DNA from: Vibrio aerogenes | GTDB taxonomy: Bacteria > Pseudomonadota > Gammaproteobacteria > Enterobacterales > Vibrionaceae | Length of the DNA stretch: 64,000 nt | Direction of reading: 5' to 3' | Assembly: GCF_024346755.1 (NCBI RefSeq) | Contig: NZ_AP024861.1 | Coordinates: forward strand, 248,001 to 312,000 | Part shown: positions 8,155 to 17,895 of the stretch, piece after piece | Layout of the letters: every line of letters begins with the position of its first letter | Numbering within the stretch: the first letter of the stretch is position 1 | The notes under the pieces: model-generated | What the model was told of the DNA's origin: nothing | The model's database searches: none | The model's input: only the letters and a program-made list of their open reading frames with translations | Position numbers and translations under genes: made by a program

Positions 8155-9162
8155 TCAGATAATCACGCTTCTTTCTTCCGGATCTTTCCGGTCAAGGTAA
8201 TGGATTGACTTGATTCGGCGAATCGTCCGGCAGCGCCCGCGAATCAGCAGGGTTTCGGTTGTTGCGATATTGCCCTGACGGGTCACACCATCCAGCAAAT
8301 CACCTTTAGTGATACCGGTTGCTGAGAAGATCACATTATCACTTTTGACCATGTCTTCCATTTTCAGCACAACATTTGGTGTTACACCCATTTCTTTGCA
8401 ACGGTTCAGCTCCTGCCCGCCAATGATCCGGTTTTCGTCTGACTCACCTTTTACATCATGACGCACCAGAAGACGACCATGCATATCTCCATCGAGCGCA
8501 CGGATGACCGCCGCGGAAACAATGCCTTCCGGTGCACCGCCAATACAGTACATGACATCGACTTCGCTGTCCGGCATACAGGTCAGGATTGAAGCTGCAA
8601 CATCACCATCCGGCACTGCATACACCCGGACTCCCATTTCCTGCATAGTTTTGATCACCGCATCATGGCGGGGTTTCGCCAGCGTGATAACCACCAGCTC
8701 TTCCAAAGATTTCCCCAATGCTTTTGCCACATTTTTCAGATTCTCTTCCAGAGGCAGATGCAGATCAATGCAGCCTTTTGCGCCAGGGCCGACCACCAGC
8801 TTTTCCATGTACATGTCCGGTGCTTTCAGAAAGCTGCCTTTTTCAGCTGCGGCCAAAACAGATAATGCATTGGACTGGCCCATCGCCGTCATCCGGGTCC
8901 CTTCAATCGGATCGACTGCAATATCGACTTCATCGCCACCAGCGCCGACTTTTTCCCCGATGAACAGCATCGGAGCCTCATCGATTTCACCTTCACCGAT
9001 AACGATTTCACCGGTAATTTCAGTTTTGTTCAAAAGGCTGCGCATGACTTCAACTGCTGCACCGTCCGCTGCATTTTTATCACCGCGCCCGAGCCATTTA
9101 TAACCGGCCAGCGCCGCACCTTCCGTGACCCGGGAAAATGCCATTGCTAAATCGCGTTTCAT
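8155..9162 (-). CDS. glpX: Class II fructose-1,6-bisphosphatase
   Basis: Gluconeogenic phosphatase hydrolysing fructose-1,6-bisphosphate with Mn(II). The 335-residue protein contains the GlpX signatures GEGEIDEAPML, DIAVDPIEGTRMTAMGQ (metal and phosphate site), KPRHDAVI, GDVAASILTCMPDSEVD and GGAPEGIVSAAVIRALDG. I chose the ATG at 9162 because GGAG lies five bases before it and MKRDLAMAFSRVTEGAAL matches known GlpX starts; a start at 9189 would add nine unsupported residues. Here it is a single-gene unit, not in a glp operon. Confidence 0.95.
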   Translation of the reverse strand: MKRDLAMAFSRVTEGAALAGYKWLGRGDKNAADGAAVEVMRSLLNKTEITGEIVIGEGEIDEAPMLFIGEKVGAGGDEVDIAVDPIEGTRMTAMGQSNALSVLAAAEKGSFLKAPDMYMEKLVVGPGAKGCIDLHLPLEENLKNVAKALGKSLEELVVITLAKPRHDAVIKTMQEMGVRVYAVPDGDVAASILTCMPDSEVDVMYCIGGAPEGIVSAAVIRALDGDMHGRLLVRHDVKGESDENRIIGGQELNRCKEMGVTPNVVLKMEDMVKSDNVIFSATGITKGDLLDGVTRQGNIATTETLLIRGRCRTIRRIKSIHYLDRKDPEERSVII

Positions 9163-9454
9163 GAGAACTCCATAAGTTACGTACACCAAGGGTCTACAGA
9201 CTCCAAATATGATGCGGATTCTATCACATCCGGTAAAAAATCACGGCAGTTTCTTCAGCGCAAACCGCCGTCAGATGTGGGATAAAACGCTGACAGACTT
9301 TCATGTCCGGGTAAAAAAGTTAGTTTATTGTCAAATCACGTCTCTTTTTTAAGCGAACAGTATAAATATTTCATGATAAGGCGTGTGTATGGTACAAGGG
9401 CTGAGTAGAATAGAGCAGTTTTTAAGTATCGGACCACATAGGATATTACTGGAT

Positions 9455-9697
9455 ATGTCTTTTGAAGTATTAGAGAAGTTAGAAGCGAAAGTTCAGGCGG
9501 CTGTAGACACCATTACTTTGCTTCAGATGGAAATAGAAGAACTGAAAGAAGAGAAGCAAAAGCTGACAGAAGAAGCCAACGGGCTGAAAGCTGAAAAAGA
9601 GCAGCTGGTGCAGCGGGTGGAAGATGTTCAGAAAGAGCAAACCGTGTGGCAGGAACGCATCCGGGGTTTGCTTGGAAAAATGGAAGATGTCGAGTAA
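9455..9697 (+). CDS. zapB: Cell-division protein ZapB
   Basis: An 80-residue, almost entirely coiled-coil protein that links FtsZ-bound ZapA to the nucleoid-associated MatP at midcell. The N-terminus [20 protein letters not shown] and [13 protein letters not shown] match ZapB. The heptad pattern runs to [13 protein letters not shown]. The ATG at 9455 gives the family length (79-81 residues); upstream in-frame codons from 9383 look like leader. It is transcribed away from glpX and followed by its own terminator. Confidence 0.93.
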   Translation: MSFEVLEKLEAKVQAAVDTITLLQMEIEELKEEKQKLTEEANGLKAEKEQLVQRVEDVQKEQTVWQERIRGLLGKMEDVE

Positions 9698-9729
9698 CGT
9701 TTTCAGTCTCTCATCCGGTCAGATCGTTG

Positions 9730-9758
9730 ATGCCGGCATGACGCCGGCATTTATTTTT
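9730..9758 (+). terminator. zapB terminator
   Basis: An 8-bp perfect stem (ATGCCGGC / GCCGGCAT) with a 5-base loop, followed by TTATTTTT. It lies 33 bases past the zapB stop, in the spacer to convergent metF. Confidence 0.88.
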
Positions 9759-9782
9759 GGCAGGTTAGGAAGAGGGTTAGGT

Positions 9783-10766
<984 letters not shown>

Positions 10767-10902
10767 TCATGTCAACGCGCTAAACTTGAATTTTATTCAT
10801 GTTGATTGTGAGTGTTTTTCAACCAGAGAAAAGATCGCATCAGATGACTGGTAAATTATAGCCTGTCTGCCATGAAGCGCAGAATTGTCAGAGAAAAGGA
10901 GG

Positions 10903-10933
10903 AAAAAGCCGGCGCTGCATAGGCAGCCCCGGC
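10903..10933 (-). terminator. metBL operon terminator
   Basis: Read on the minus strand: an 11-bp stem GCCGGGGCTGC / GCAGCGCCGGC with one mismatch and loop CTAT, then TTTTT. It begins 24 bases after the metL stop. Confidence 0.88.
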
Positions 10934-10956
10934 AGGAAGGGAAATGTTCAAATTTA

Positions 10957-13365
10957 TTAAAGCAGGCCGGAAAGCCGGTTGATATCGGACTGAATCGCAC
11001 CGGCAGTGACTTCCCGCCCGGCCCCCGGACCACGAATCACCAACGGGTTGTCTTTATACCATTTGCTCTCTATCGCAAAAATATTGTCACAAGGCAGCAG
11101 GTTCGCCAGTGGATGCTCCTGCGGCAATGCTTCAATGCCGACAGTTGCCTTACCGGTTTTCTCCAGCCGGGCGACATAGCGCAGTACCTTGTCTTCTTTA
11201 CGGGCCTTCGCAAGGCGCTGAGACAGCTGTTCATCGAGCAGCGTGCCTTTATCAAGAAAATCATCCAGAGAGAGTTCAGCCAGCTCGTCCGGCACCAGAG
11301 ATTCAACCACGACCTGATCCGGCTCAATCTCAAGTCCGGATTCTCTGGCCAGAATCACCAGTTTTCTCATCACATCGGAGCCATCGAGATCATGACGCGG
11401 GTCCGGCTCAGTTAAGCCTTGCTGCCATGCCTGATCAATCAGCTCGTTGAAAGGAATCATGCCGTCGTACTGCTGGAACAGCCAGGATAAAGTGCCGGAG
11501 AAAATACCCGAGAGTGCGGTAATCTCATCACCACTTTCCCGCAAATCCCTGACGGTATGGTTAATCGGCAAGCCGGCACCAACCGTTGCGTTGTAGAACC
11601 AGTGACGACCGATTTTTGAGAAAGCATCCTTGATCTGGTAGTAATACTCACTGCTGGCTGCTCCGGCGACTTTATTCACCGAAATCAAATGCATGCCCAA
11701 ACCGGCGATATCGAGGTACTGTTCTGCCATTTTCTTGCTGGCGGTGACATCCAGTACAATCACTTCATCATAATTTTTGAGTTGTCCCAGCGCCGGCAGC
11801 CACTCATCCGCTTCATAGGGTTTAGCCTGCTCACTGAAGCGGGCTTCTGCCTGAAGCGGATCAATGCCGTCTTCGTCCAGCCAGTATTCCTGACTGGAAA
11901 TGATGGCGACCAGTTCAAAATTCATTTCCCGGCGCTTTTCCAGAACTTCCTTCTGCTCTGCAAACAATTTCAGCCAGCTTGCACCGATGTTTCCTTTGCC
12001 GCAGAGTGCAAGCGCCACGCGTTTATGGGCCTGAAACAGTTGGGAATGGAGTATTGTCAGCAGAGGCTGAAGTGGTGTTTTACGTAAAATTGCCACCAGA
12101 CTGAGCTCAGATTCAGGTGAATCAATAAATTCCAGTGAAGATTGTTTGAGTCGCTGATAAAACCCGAAACAGTGGTTGGCGTTTTTGGTAATTCCGGCTC
12201 CCACGGCGGCGATCATGGCATATCCGCCTTTGATATAAAACTCAGCATCCGCAATGTTTTCCTGAAGGATGCGCATGACCTCGCTGGTCATTTCAGCGGT
12301 ATAAGCCAGACGTATCCGGCTGTGGTCTTCCTGCCGTTCCACTGCCAGCGGGGCCAGTTGCTCCCGCTTCAGCAGCTCTGTGACCTGAGCTTGCTGGCGG
12401 TTGAAATCGTGCCCCTGGGTAAAATGCACTTCCAGCAGCAACACATCATCCAGCGAAGTAATGATCTTTGCGCCGCGTCCTGAAGCCAGAATCCGTTCAA
12501 TATGTGTTGAGCCTGACTCGGGTTGATAGCTGCAACGTAAGTGAAGGTCAATGGAACTTTGGGCGACAGGCTGTAATGTCCGGCTGTGAAGCACAGGTGC
12601 CGCAAGACGGGCCAGCTCACTGGCTTCATCCAAACGAAGTAAAGGCAGCAAACAGGCATCTTCAACCACTCGGGGATCTGCACTGTAGACACCAGCCACA
12701 TCACTCCAGATGGTCACCCGTTCAACCTCGGCCAGTGCGCCGATAATTGTGGCTGAATAATCCGAACCATTCCGCCCCAGGAGTACCGTTTTACCTGCAT
12801 CGTTCTGTGCGATAAACCCGGTGAAAATAATCCGCTGGTGGGCATTCTGAACCAATATTTCCTGAAGTAACGGATAAGACTTCGCCCGGTCGACTTCAGG
12901 TTGTGCTCCGCTCTGAGCCCGCAAAAAGGTGCGCGCATCCTGTGCAATAGCAACCATGCCGTGTTGATTTAACAGGGCTGCCATGATTCGGGATGACCAT
13001 GATTCTCCGTGGGCCAGAATAGCGTTACGCTGATAGTCATCCAGCGGGGCGGTCAGAGAGTCAAGATAACTGATTTCATCACTTAACTGTGCCGCCAGTG
13101 CCTGTGCCACTTCGCCATCAAGCAAATCATTGATCAAATGAAGCTGAAACTGGCGAATATCGTTAAGAATCGCATGCGCGTCATGGGGGGATGAAAGTGA
13201 GTCCGCAAAAGCAATCAGATGATTGGTTGTTTTTCCTGCGGCGGATACAACAATCAAATCATGAGGCTCTGAATACTCTTTGAGAATCGTTGCAACACGA
13301 CGATAACACTCCGGATTGGCAAGACTGCTGCCACCAAACTTGTGGAGCTGACGTGATGTAACCAT
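10957..13365 (-). CDS. metL: Bifunctional aspartokinase II / homoserine dehydrogenase II
   Basis: An 802-residue fusion enzyme of the aspartate pathway: the N-terminal aspartokinase phosphorylates aspartate and the C-terminal domain reduces aspartate semialdehyde to homoserine. The kinase motif KFGGSSLAN is at residues 9-17, GRNGSDYSATI about residue 197, then an ACT-like regulatory stretch. The dehydrogenase begins near residue 450 with the NAD(P) motif LCGKGNIG and contains NATVGAGLPI and LSGIFSGTLSWLF. The start overlaps the metB stop by one base, so metB and metL are translationally coupled. Confidence 0.96.
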   Translation of the reverse strand: MVTSRQLHKFGGSSLANPECYRRVATILKEYSEPHDLIVVSAAGKTTNHLIAFADSLSSPHDAHAILNDIRQFQLHLINDLLDGEVAQALAAQLSDEISYLDSLTAPLDDYQRNAILAHGESWSSRIMAALLNQHGMVAIAQDARTFLRAQSGAQPEVDRAKSYPLLQEILVQNAHQRIIFTGFIAQNDAGKTVLLGRNGSDYSATIIGALAEVERVTIWSDVAGVYSADPRVVEDACLLPLLRLDEASELARLAAPVLHSRTLQPVAQSSIDLHLRCSYQPESGSTHIERILASGRGAKIITSLDDVLLLEVHFTQGHDFNRQQAQVTELLKREQLAPLAVERQEDHSRIRLAYTAEMTSEVMRILQENIADAEFYIKGGYAMIAAVGAGITKNANHCFGFYQRLKQSSLEFIDSPESELSLVAILRKTPLQPLLTILHSQLFQAHKRVALALCGKGNIGASWLKLFAEQKEVLEKRREMNFELVAIISSQEYWLDEDGIDPLQAEARFSEQAKPYEADEWLPALGQLKNYDEVIVLDVTASKKMAEQYLDIAGLGMHLISVNKVAGAASSEYYYQIKDAFSKIGRHWFYNATVGAGLPINHTVRDLRESGDEITALSGIFSGTLSWLFQQYDGMIPFNELIDQAWQQGLTEPDPRHDLDGSDVMRKLVILARESGLEIEPDQVVVESLVPDELAELSLDDFLDKGTLLDEQLSQRLAKARKEDKVLRYVARLEKTGKATVGIEALPQEHPLANLLPCDNIFAIESKWYKDNPLVIRGPGAGREVTAGAIQSDINRLSGLL

Positions 13366-14531
13366 TAATTTTCCTCCTGCGCGTAAGTAAATGCCTGATC
13401 AAGATCGGCAATCAGATCGCCGGCATCTTCAAGGCCAACTGATAAACGCAACAATTGCTGTGAAATGCCTGCGTTCTTCAGGGCTTCATCATCCATGGCC
13501 CGGTGAGTCATCGACGCCGGATGACAAATCAGACTTTCAACGCCACCCAATGATTCTGCCAGTGAAAACAATTGCAGTTGGCTGACGAATTTCTTTAACT
13601 GGTCGTAACTGCCAGCAAACTCGAAGCTTAGCATTGAACCGAAGCCTTTTTGTTGCTTTTTCGCAATTTCGTGTCCGGGATGCGTCGGTAACCCCGGATG
13701 ATACACTGTTCCGGCCAGTTTGTGCGACAGAAGATAATCGAGAATTTTCTGAGAATTTTCTTCATGGCTGCGCATCCGCGCACCCAGCGTCCGGATGCCC
13801 CGCAGCGTCATATAGCTATCGAATGGCGTGCCGGATGCGCCGATACAATTCGCCCACCAGCCCAGAGTTTCACCATCTTCTGCTGTTTTACTGATAATGA
13901 CGCCACCCAGTACATCGGAATGACCGTTAATATATTTGGTGGTTGAGTGAATGACGAAATCTGCACCAAGAGAAATGGGCTGCTGATAAACAGGAGACAA
14001 GAACGTATTATCCACCGCAACTTTGGCACCGGTTGCGTGAGCCTGCTGGCAAATCTTCTCGATATCGACCACTCTGACCAGCGGGTTTGACGGCGTTTCC
14101 AGCAGAATCAGTTTCGGTTTAAGTGCCATGGCTTCCCGGACGGCCGCATCATCACAAAAGTCGACAAACTTCACCTTAAAATCACCTTTCAGTGCCCGGT
14201 TATGGAACAAACGATATGTGCCGCCATAACAGTCGTTCGGTGCCAGTAACAACTCGCCGGGATTCAGGAAAGCGGACACCCATAAATTCAGCGCAGCCGT
14301 GCCGCAGTTGGTAATCACAGCGGCCTGACCACCTTCCAGTTCATAAAGTGCTTTTTCCAGTAATCCACGGTTCGGATTGCCCGACCGGGTGTAATCATAT
14401 TCAGGCACTTCACCAAAGGCCGGAAAGCCATAATTGGTGGAAAGGTAAATGGGCGGAACAACCGCATGATATTGCGTGTCGGACTCAATGCCGGTCCGGA
14501 CGGCGATGGTAGCAGGTTTGCGAGAGGTCAT
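13365..14531 (-). CDS. metB: Cystathionine gamma-synthase
   Basis: A 388-residue PLP enzyme joining O-succinylhomoserine and cysteine to give cystathionine. The cofactor Lys is in HSTTKYINGHSDVLGG; other family motifs are YDYTRSGNPNR, TNCGTAALNLW and VDNTFLSPVYQQP. It is first in the metBL operon. The divergent region to metJ carries met boxes starting 89 bases before the metB start, so both transcripts should be repressed by MetJ with S-adenosylmethionine. Confidence 0.95.
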   Translation of the reverse strand: MTSRKPATIAVRTGIESDTQYHAVVPPIYLSTNYGFPAFGEVPEYDYTRSGNPNRGLLEKALYELEGGQAAVITNCGTAALNLWVSAFLNPGELLLAPNDCYGGTYRLFHNRALKGDFKVKFVDFCDDAAVREAMALKPKLILLETPSNPLVRVVDIEKICQQAHATGAKVAVDNTFLSPVYQQPISLGADFVIHSTTKYINGHSDVLGGVIISKTAEDGETLGWWANCIGASGTPFDSYMTLRGIRTLGARMRSHEENSQKILDYLLSHKLAGTVYHPGLPTHPGHEIAKKQQKGFGSMLSFEFAGSYDQLKKFVSQLQLFSLAESLGGVESLICHPASMTHRAMDDEALKNAGISQQLLRLSVGLEDAGDLIADLDQAFTYAQEEN

Positions 14532-14619
14532 AACGGATTCCTTCCTGTCAATGAAAGCAGCTTTTTAAGGCATCTTAGTGTTTTTTGAGAAGTCTGCCTA
14601 CTTTACTGTGATGATGTGA

Positions 14620-14651
14620 AGACGTCAATACATCCAGATGGCTATATGTCT
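14620..14651. promoter_or_regulatory. MetJ operator between metB and metJ
   Basis: Four adjacent 8-mers resemble the met box AGACGTCT: AGACGTCA, ATACATCC, AGATGGCT and ATATGTCT. A further near-perfect box AGAAGTCT at 14588-14595 is in phase, exactly 32 bases away. The site lies in the metB/metJ divergent promoter region, as in enterobacteria. Confidence 0.85.
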
Positions 14652-14807
14652 TTGCTTGTAGCGGTAAATAAAGCTAGAATGTCGGACAATCATCGTCCCT
14701 GATGTGACCAGGGATAATTGCGAGTGAATTGACACGATACCTGAAACTAACTGGCATCATTGCCGCCTGCTGACAAGGTATCCGGACGATATAAATGAGG
14801 ATGAGTG

Positions 14808-15134
14808 ATGGCAGACTGGAATGGTGAATATATCAGTCCTTATGCGGAACACGGGAAAAAAAGCGAACAGGTGAAGAAGATCACGGTGTCGATTCCACTG
14901 AAAGTTCTGAAAGTACTGACAGATGAGCGAACCCGCCGTCAGATTAATAACCTGCGCCATGCAACCAACAGTGAACTTCTGTGTGAAGCATTTCTGCATG
15001 CATACACCGGGCAACCACTGCCAACGGATGAAGATTTAAGAAAAGATCGTCCTGACGATATTCCCGCGGAAGCAAAAGCAATCATGACTGAGATGGGCAT
15101 TGAGTTTGAAGCCTATGATGAAGAAGAGATCTGA
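14808..15134 (+). CDS. metJ: Methionine repressor MetJ
   Basis: A 108-residue ribbon-helix-helix repressor using S-adenosylmethionine as corepressor. The DNA-contacting strand [18 protein letters not shown] and following [20 protein letters not shown] are almost the same as in E. coli MetJ. I prefer the ATG at 14808 to the GTG at 14805; GAGG lies seven bases upstream. The C-terminal tail ends in an acidic EAYDEEEI that E. coli lacks. It is divergent from metBL with met boxes between, giving autoregulation. Confidence 0.96.
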   Translation: MADWNGEYISPYAEHGKKSEQVKKITVSIPLKVLKVLTDERTRRQINNLRHATNSELLCEAFLHAYTGQPLPTDEDLRKDRPDDIPAEAKAIMTEMGIEFEAYDEEEI

Positions 15135-15170
15135 CTCATCTGACCGCGTATTTGATCTCCCCATTGATGA

Positions 15171-15203
15171 AAACACCCGAACCTGTGATTCGGGTGTTTT
15201 TGT
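15171..15203 (+). terminator. metJ terminator
   Basis: An 11-bp perfect stem (AAACACCCGAA / TTCGGGTGTTT) with a 7-base loop and following T residues, 36 bases past the metJ stop. Confidence 0.9.
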
Positions 15204-15212
15204 TTGTGATGA

Positions 15213-15244
15213 TTGACTGGACGTCTGGTTGACTGGACGTCTGT
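15213..15244. repeat. 16-bp tandem repeat containing met-box-like cores
   Basis: Two adjacent 16-mers, TTGACTGGACGTCTGG and TTGACTGGACGTCTGT, differ only in the last base. Each holds GGACGTCT, one base from the met box AGACGTCT, and the two cores are 16 bases (two box lengths) apart. The repeat is downstream of metJ, in an unusual position for an operator. Confidence 0.7.
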
Positions 15245-15413
15245 CCCGATAAAAGCGTGCCTCACCGAACAATAAATAACCAATCTGATTGACCGCAATT
15301 GAGATAAGAGAAAAATAGCTGAAATAAATGGAATAAATATCACTTTTTTGTTGTTCCGTTAGCCGCTTTTTTCTCAATGCCCGTGTGCGAACAAATATGA
15401 AACAGTATCATAG

Positions 15414-15482
15414 CGCTTGGTGATCATACCCAAGCGATCTGACCTTTGTATTCCGGTGTGAATCCGCAGATCTTTTGGGTAT
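15414..15482 (+). other. Mutually exclusive hairpins in the vgrG leader region
   Basis: Arm 1 CGCTTGG (15414-15420) pairs with CCAAGCG (15430-15436). The segment ATACCCAAGCGATCT (15426-15440), which includes that second arm, can instead pair with AGATCTTTTGGGTAT (15468-15482) at 13 of 15 positions. Only one can form at a time, as in attenuators. Function is unknown, and whether this stretch is transcribed is not known. Confidence 0.45.
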
Positions 15483-15582
15483 AACAATTCTGCCTGAGCA
15501 ACCTGCATGACGCCGTTTCAGAACACTCGGGTAAAGGGTTTTCAACTGAATAACAAGAATCTGAAGAAATAAGGTAATTATT

Positions 15583-17895
15583 ATGTCTGGGTTAGGTTTT
15601 CGTCTTACCATCGACGGGGTGGAAGACGACACGCTGGTTGTGCGTGATTTTCAGGGCTGCGATGCCATCTCCGCCGGGACGGACGGGCTGGGCAGCCCGG
15701 TTTACGGCTATCGTTATCAGATTAATTTTGCCAGTCGCAGCGCGGGGCTGACGGCAGAGCAAATCGTCGATCATACTGCCCTGCTGGAAGTGATCCGTGA
15801 CGGCTTTGTGCTCCAGCGGGTGCACGGGATTGTCCGCAACTTCAGCCGTGGCGACACCGGCCATCATCACTCTTTTTATACTTTAACGCTGGTGCCGTCG
15901 CTGGAGCGCCTGGCACTGCGCCGCAACAGCCGCAGTTTTCAGGATTTAACCGTGCCGGAAATCCTCTCCATCCTGATGAAAGAGATGGAAATCAACGACT
16001 ATATCGACGGCATTAAACGCACCTGTGCCAAGCGGGAATTCTGCGTGCAGTACCGCGAAACCGATCTGGAATTCTTCCACCGGCTGGCCGCAGAAGAAGG
16101 GATCATGTATGCCTTTATTCACCAGAAAGACAAACATATTCTGCTGCTGACTGATGATCCGGAAGGTTTCCCGACCCGTGATGAGCCGGTGCTGTACAAC
16201 AACCTGTCCGGTGGCGTGAGCGACTTACCTTATATTTCTTCGCTGTCTGAGCATTATCAGTCGCAGTCGAATAAAATTCAGATGCAGGATTACAGCTTCA
16301 AAAAGCCCGGCTACAGCTTTCAGCAGAGCGCAGAAGCGGTGAATATCAACCAGCTGGAAACCTACGAATACTTCGACCATCCCGGCCGGTTTAAAGACGA
16401 TGGCAACGGCAAAGCCTTTACCCAAATCCGCCTTGATGCCCTGCGCCGGGAATATCACACCGCGACCGGTAAAAGTGACCAGCCACGCCTTCAGGCCGGG
16501 CTGCATTTTTATGTCGGCGACCACTTTGACCCGGCAATGAACCGCGACTGGATTGTGGTGGCGTCCAGCCATCAGGGCAGTCAGCCACAGGCACTGGAAG
16601 AAGGCAGCAGCGCCGGTGCAACCACCTATTCGAACCAGTTTAAACTCATCCCCGGTGATAAAGTCTGGCGCGCGATGCCGGAGCCTGCCCCGCAGGTGGA
16701 CGGCCCGTGTATTGCCACCGTGGTCGGCCCGGACGGCGAAGAGATTTACTGTGATGAATTTGGCCGGGTGAAGCTGCATTTTCCGTGGGACAGATACAGC
16801 AACACCGACGATCAAAGCTCGTGCTGGATCCGTGTCTCGCAAGGCTGGGCGGGGCCGCAATACGGCACCGTGATGATCCCGCGGGTGGGCCATGAAGTGG
16901 TGGTGTCTTTTCTCAACGGCGACCCGGATCAGCCGATCGTGACGGGCAGAACCTATCATGCCAGTAACAAAGCGCCGTATGCGTTGCCGGATAACAAGAC
17001 CAAAACCGTGCTGCGCACCGAAACCCATCAGGGCGAAGGTTACAACGAGCTGAGTTTTGAAGATCAGTCCGGCAGCGAGCAGATCTTTATCCACGGGCAG
17101 AAAGATGCCGATCTCATTACTGAGAATGATGAGATTCATCATGTGAAACACGACCGGCACCTGACGATTGAAAACAACCGCTGGACGCACATTAAAAAAG
17201 ACAGTCATCTGACGGTGGAAGAAGAAACCCGGGAGAAAATCACCGGTAATCAGAGTCTGGTGATTGATGGCGAAATGCATATCAAGGCCGGAAAAGTGTG
17301 GGTGAATGAAACCGGCACAGAAGTGCACATCAAAGCCGGTGAAACCGTGGTGCTGGAAGCCGGAAATGAGCTGACCCTGAAAGCCGGTGGCAGCTTTGTG
17401 AAAGTCGATCCGGGCGGTGTGTCGCTCAAAGGCGCGAAAGTCGGCCTGAACTCCGGCGGCAGCGCTGGCAGTGGCAGCGGTTATGCCGGAGAAGAGGCCG
17501 AGCTGCCTAATGAGCTTGAATACATCAAAGGCCCGAAAAGCGCCAAAGGTGGCGGCGGTGGCGGTACCGACCCAAGTGGCTCCGGCGGCGGCAGTGCCGG
17601 AACCGGAGCAATTGAACAGACCAACGGCGGCGGAGGCGGCGGCGCTGGAGGAGGTGGCGGCGGTGGTTCGTCATCCGGTGGCGGCGCGTCTGGTGGGTCT
17701 GCTGCGGGTGGATCGTCTTCTTCTGCTTCTGCGGGTGGCAGTGCGGCCTCAGCTGTTGCGGCAGCAGCAGGTGCGGCGGCTTCCACGGTGGCTGAAAATG
17801 TGCCGAAAATCACCAAACAGGCCCTCAAACATGCGGAAGAAAAACATGCGGCAGCAGTCAAACCCTGCCCTTACGCCAACGGAGGTGATGCATGA
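15583..17895 (+). CDS. vgrG: T6SS spike protein VgrG with Gly/Ser-rich C-terminal extension
   Basis: Trimeric spike (TssI) at the tip of the T6SS tube. The 770-residue protein has the gp27-like half (ETDLEFFHRLAAEEGIMYAF about residues 162-181), the OB-fold gp5-like signature DEFGRVKLHFPWDR, then SCWIRVSQGWAG, GTVMIPRVGHEVVVSFLNGDP and the beta-helix needle (repeats of HIKAGE/TLKAGG type, about 560-620). After residue 623 comes a long Gly/Ser/Ala-rich stretch and a last helical segment with KPCPYANG. No catalytic domain is seen in the extension. Codon use is more GC-rich than in neighbouring accessory genes. The stop overlaps the next start (ATGA). No other T6SS structural gene is nearby, so this is an orphan vgrG module. 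Confidence 0.96.
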   Translation: MSGLGFRLTIDGVEDDTLVVRDFQGCDAISAGTDGLGSPVYGYRYQINFASRSAGLTAEQIVDHTALLEVIRDGFVLQRVHGIVRNFSRGDTGHHHSFYTLTLVPSLERLALRRNSRSFQDLTVPEILSILMKEMEINDYIDGIKRTCAKREFCVQYRETDLEFFHRLAAEEGIMYAFIHQKDKHILLLTDDPEGFPTRDEPVLYNNLSGGVSDLPYISSLSEHYQSQSNKIQMQDYSFKKPGYSFQQSAEAVNINQLETYEYFDHPGRFKDDGNGKAFTQIRLDALRREYHTATGKSDQPRLQAGLHFYVGDHFDPAMNRDWIVVASSHQGSQPQALEEGSSAGATTYSNQFKLIPGDKVWRAMPEPAPQVDGPCIATVVGPDGEEIYCDEFGRVKLHFPWDRYSNTDDQSSCWIRVSQGWAGPQYGTVMIPRVGHEVVVSFLNGDPDQPIVTGRTYHASNKAPYALPDNKTKTVLRTETHQGEGYNELSFEDQSGSEQIFIHGQKDADLITENDEIHHVKHDRHLTIENNRWTHIKKDSHLTVEEETREKITGNQSLVIDGEMHIKAGKVWVNETGTEVHIKAGETVVLEAGNELTLKAGGSFVKVDPGGVSLKGAKVGLNSGGSAGSGSGYAGEEAELPNELEYIKGPKSAKGGGGGGTDPSGSGGGSAGTGAIEQTNGGGGGGAGGGGGGGSSSGGGASGGSAAGGSSSSASAGGSAASAVAAAAGAAASTVAENVPKITKQALKHAEEKHAAAVKPCPYANGGDA

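Larger units (their letters stand above)
15135..15582 (+). other. metJ-vgrG intergenic region
   Basis: About 450 bases. Contents in order: metJ terminator (15171-15199), a 16-bp tandem duplication with met-box cores (15213-15244), an AT-rich stretch without a convincing gene, and a region of overlapping inverted repeats (15414-15482) about 100 bases before vgrG. A TTG-initiated minus-strand frame here (15036-15377) overlaps the metJ 3' end and is not supported. Confidence 0.55.

Noticed and set aside
8504-9103. Plus-strand open frame of about 200 codons opposite glpX
   Set aside because: Ser/Pro/Thr-rich shadow translation; glpX is certain on the other strand.
15036-15377. Minus-strand frame between metJ and vgrG with a hydrophobic start
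   Set aside because: It would begin with TTG, has no ribosome site, and runs through the metJ terminator and gene end.
16225-17328. Long minus-strand open frame opposite vgrG
   Set aside because: It is the mirror of a GC-rich coding frame, has no family likeness, and vgrG in the plus strand explains the region.
17520-17720. Possible CRISPR or tandem repeat from GGC-rich units in vgrG
   Set aside because: The units are irregular codons for Gly/Ser, without spacers; it is coding low complexity.
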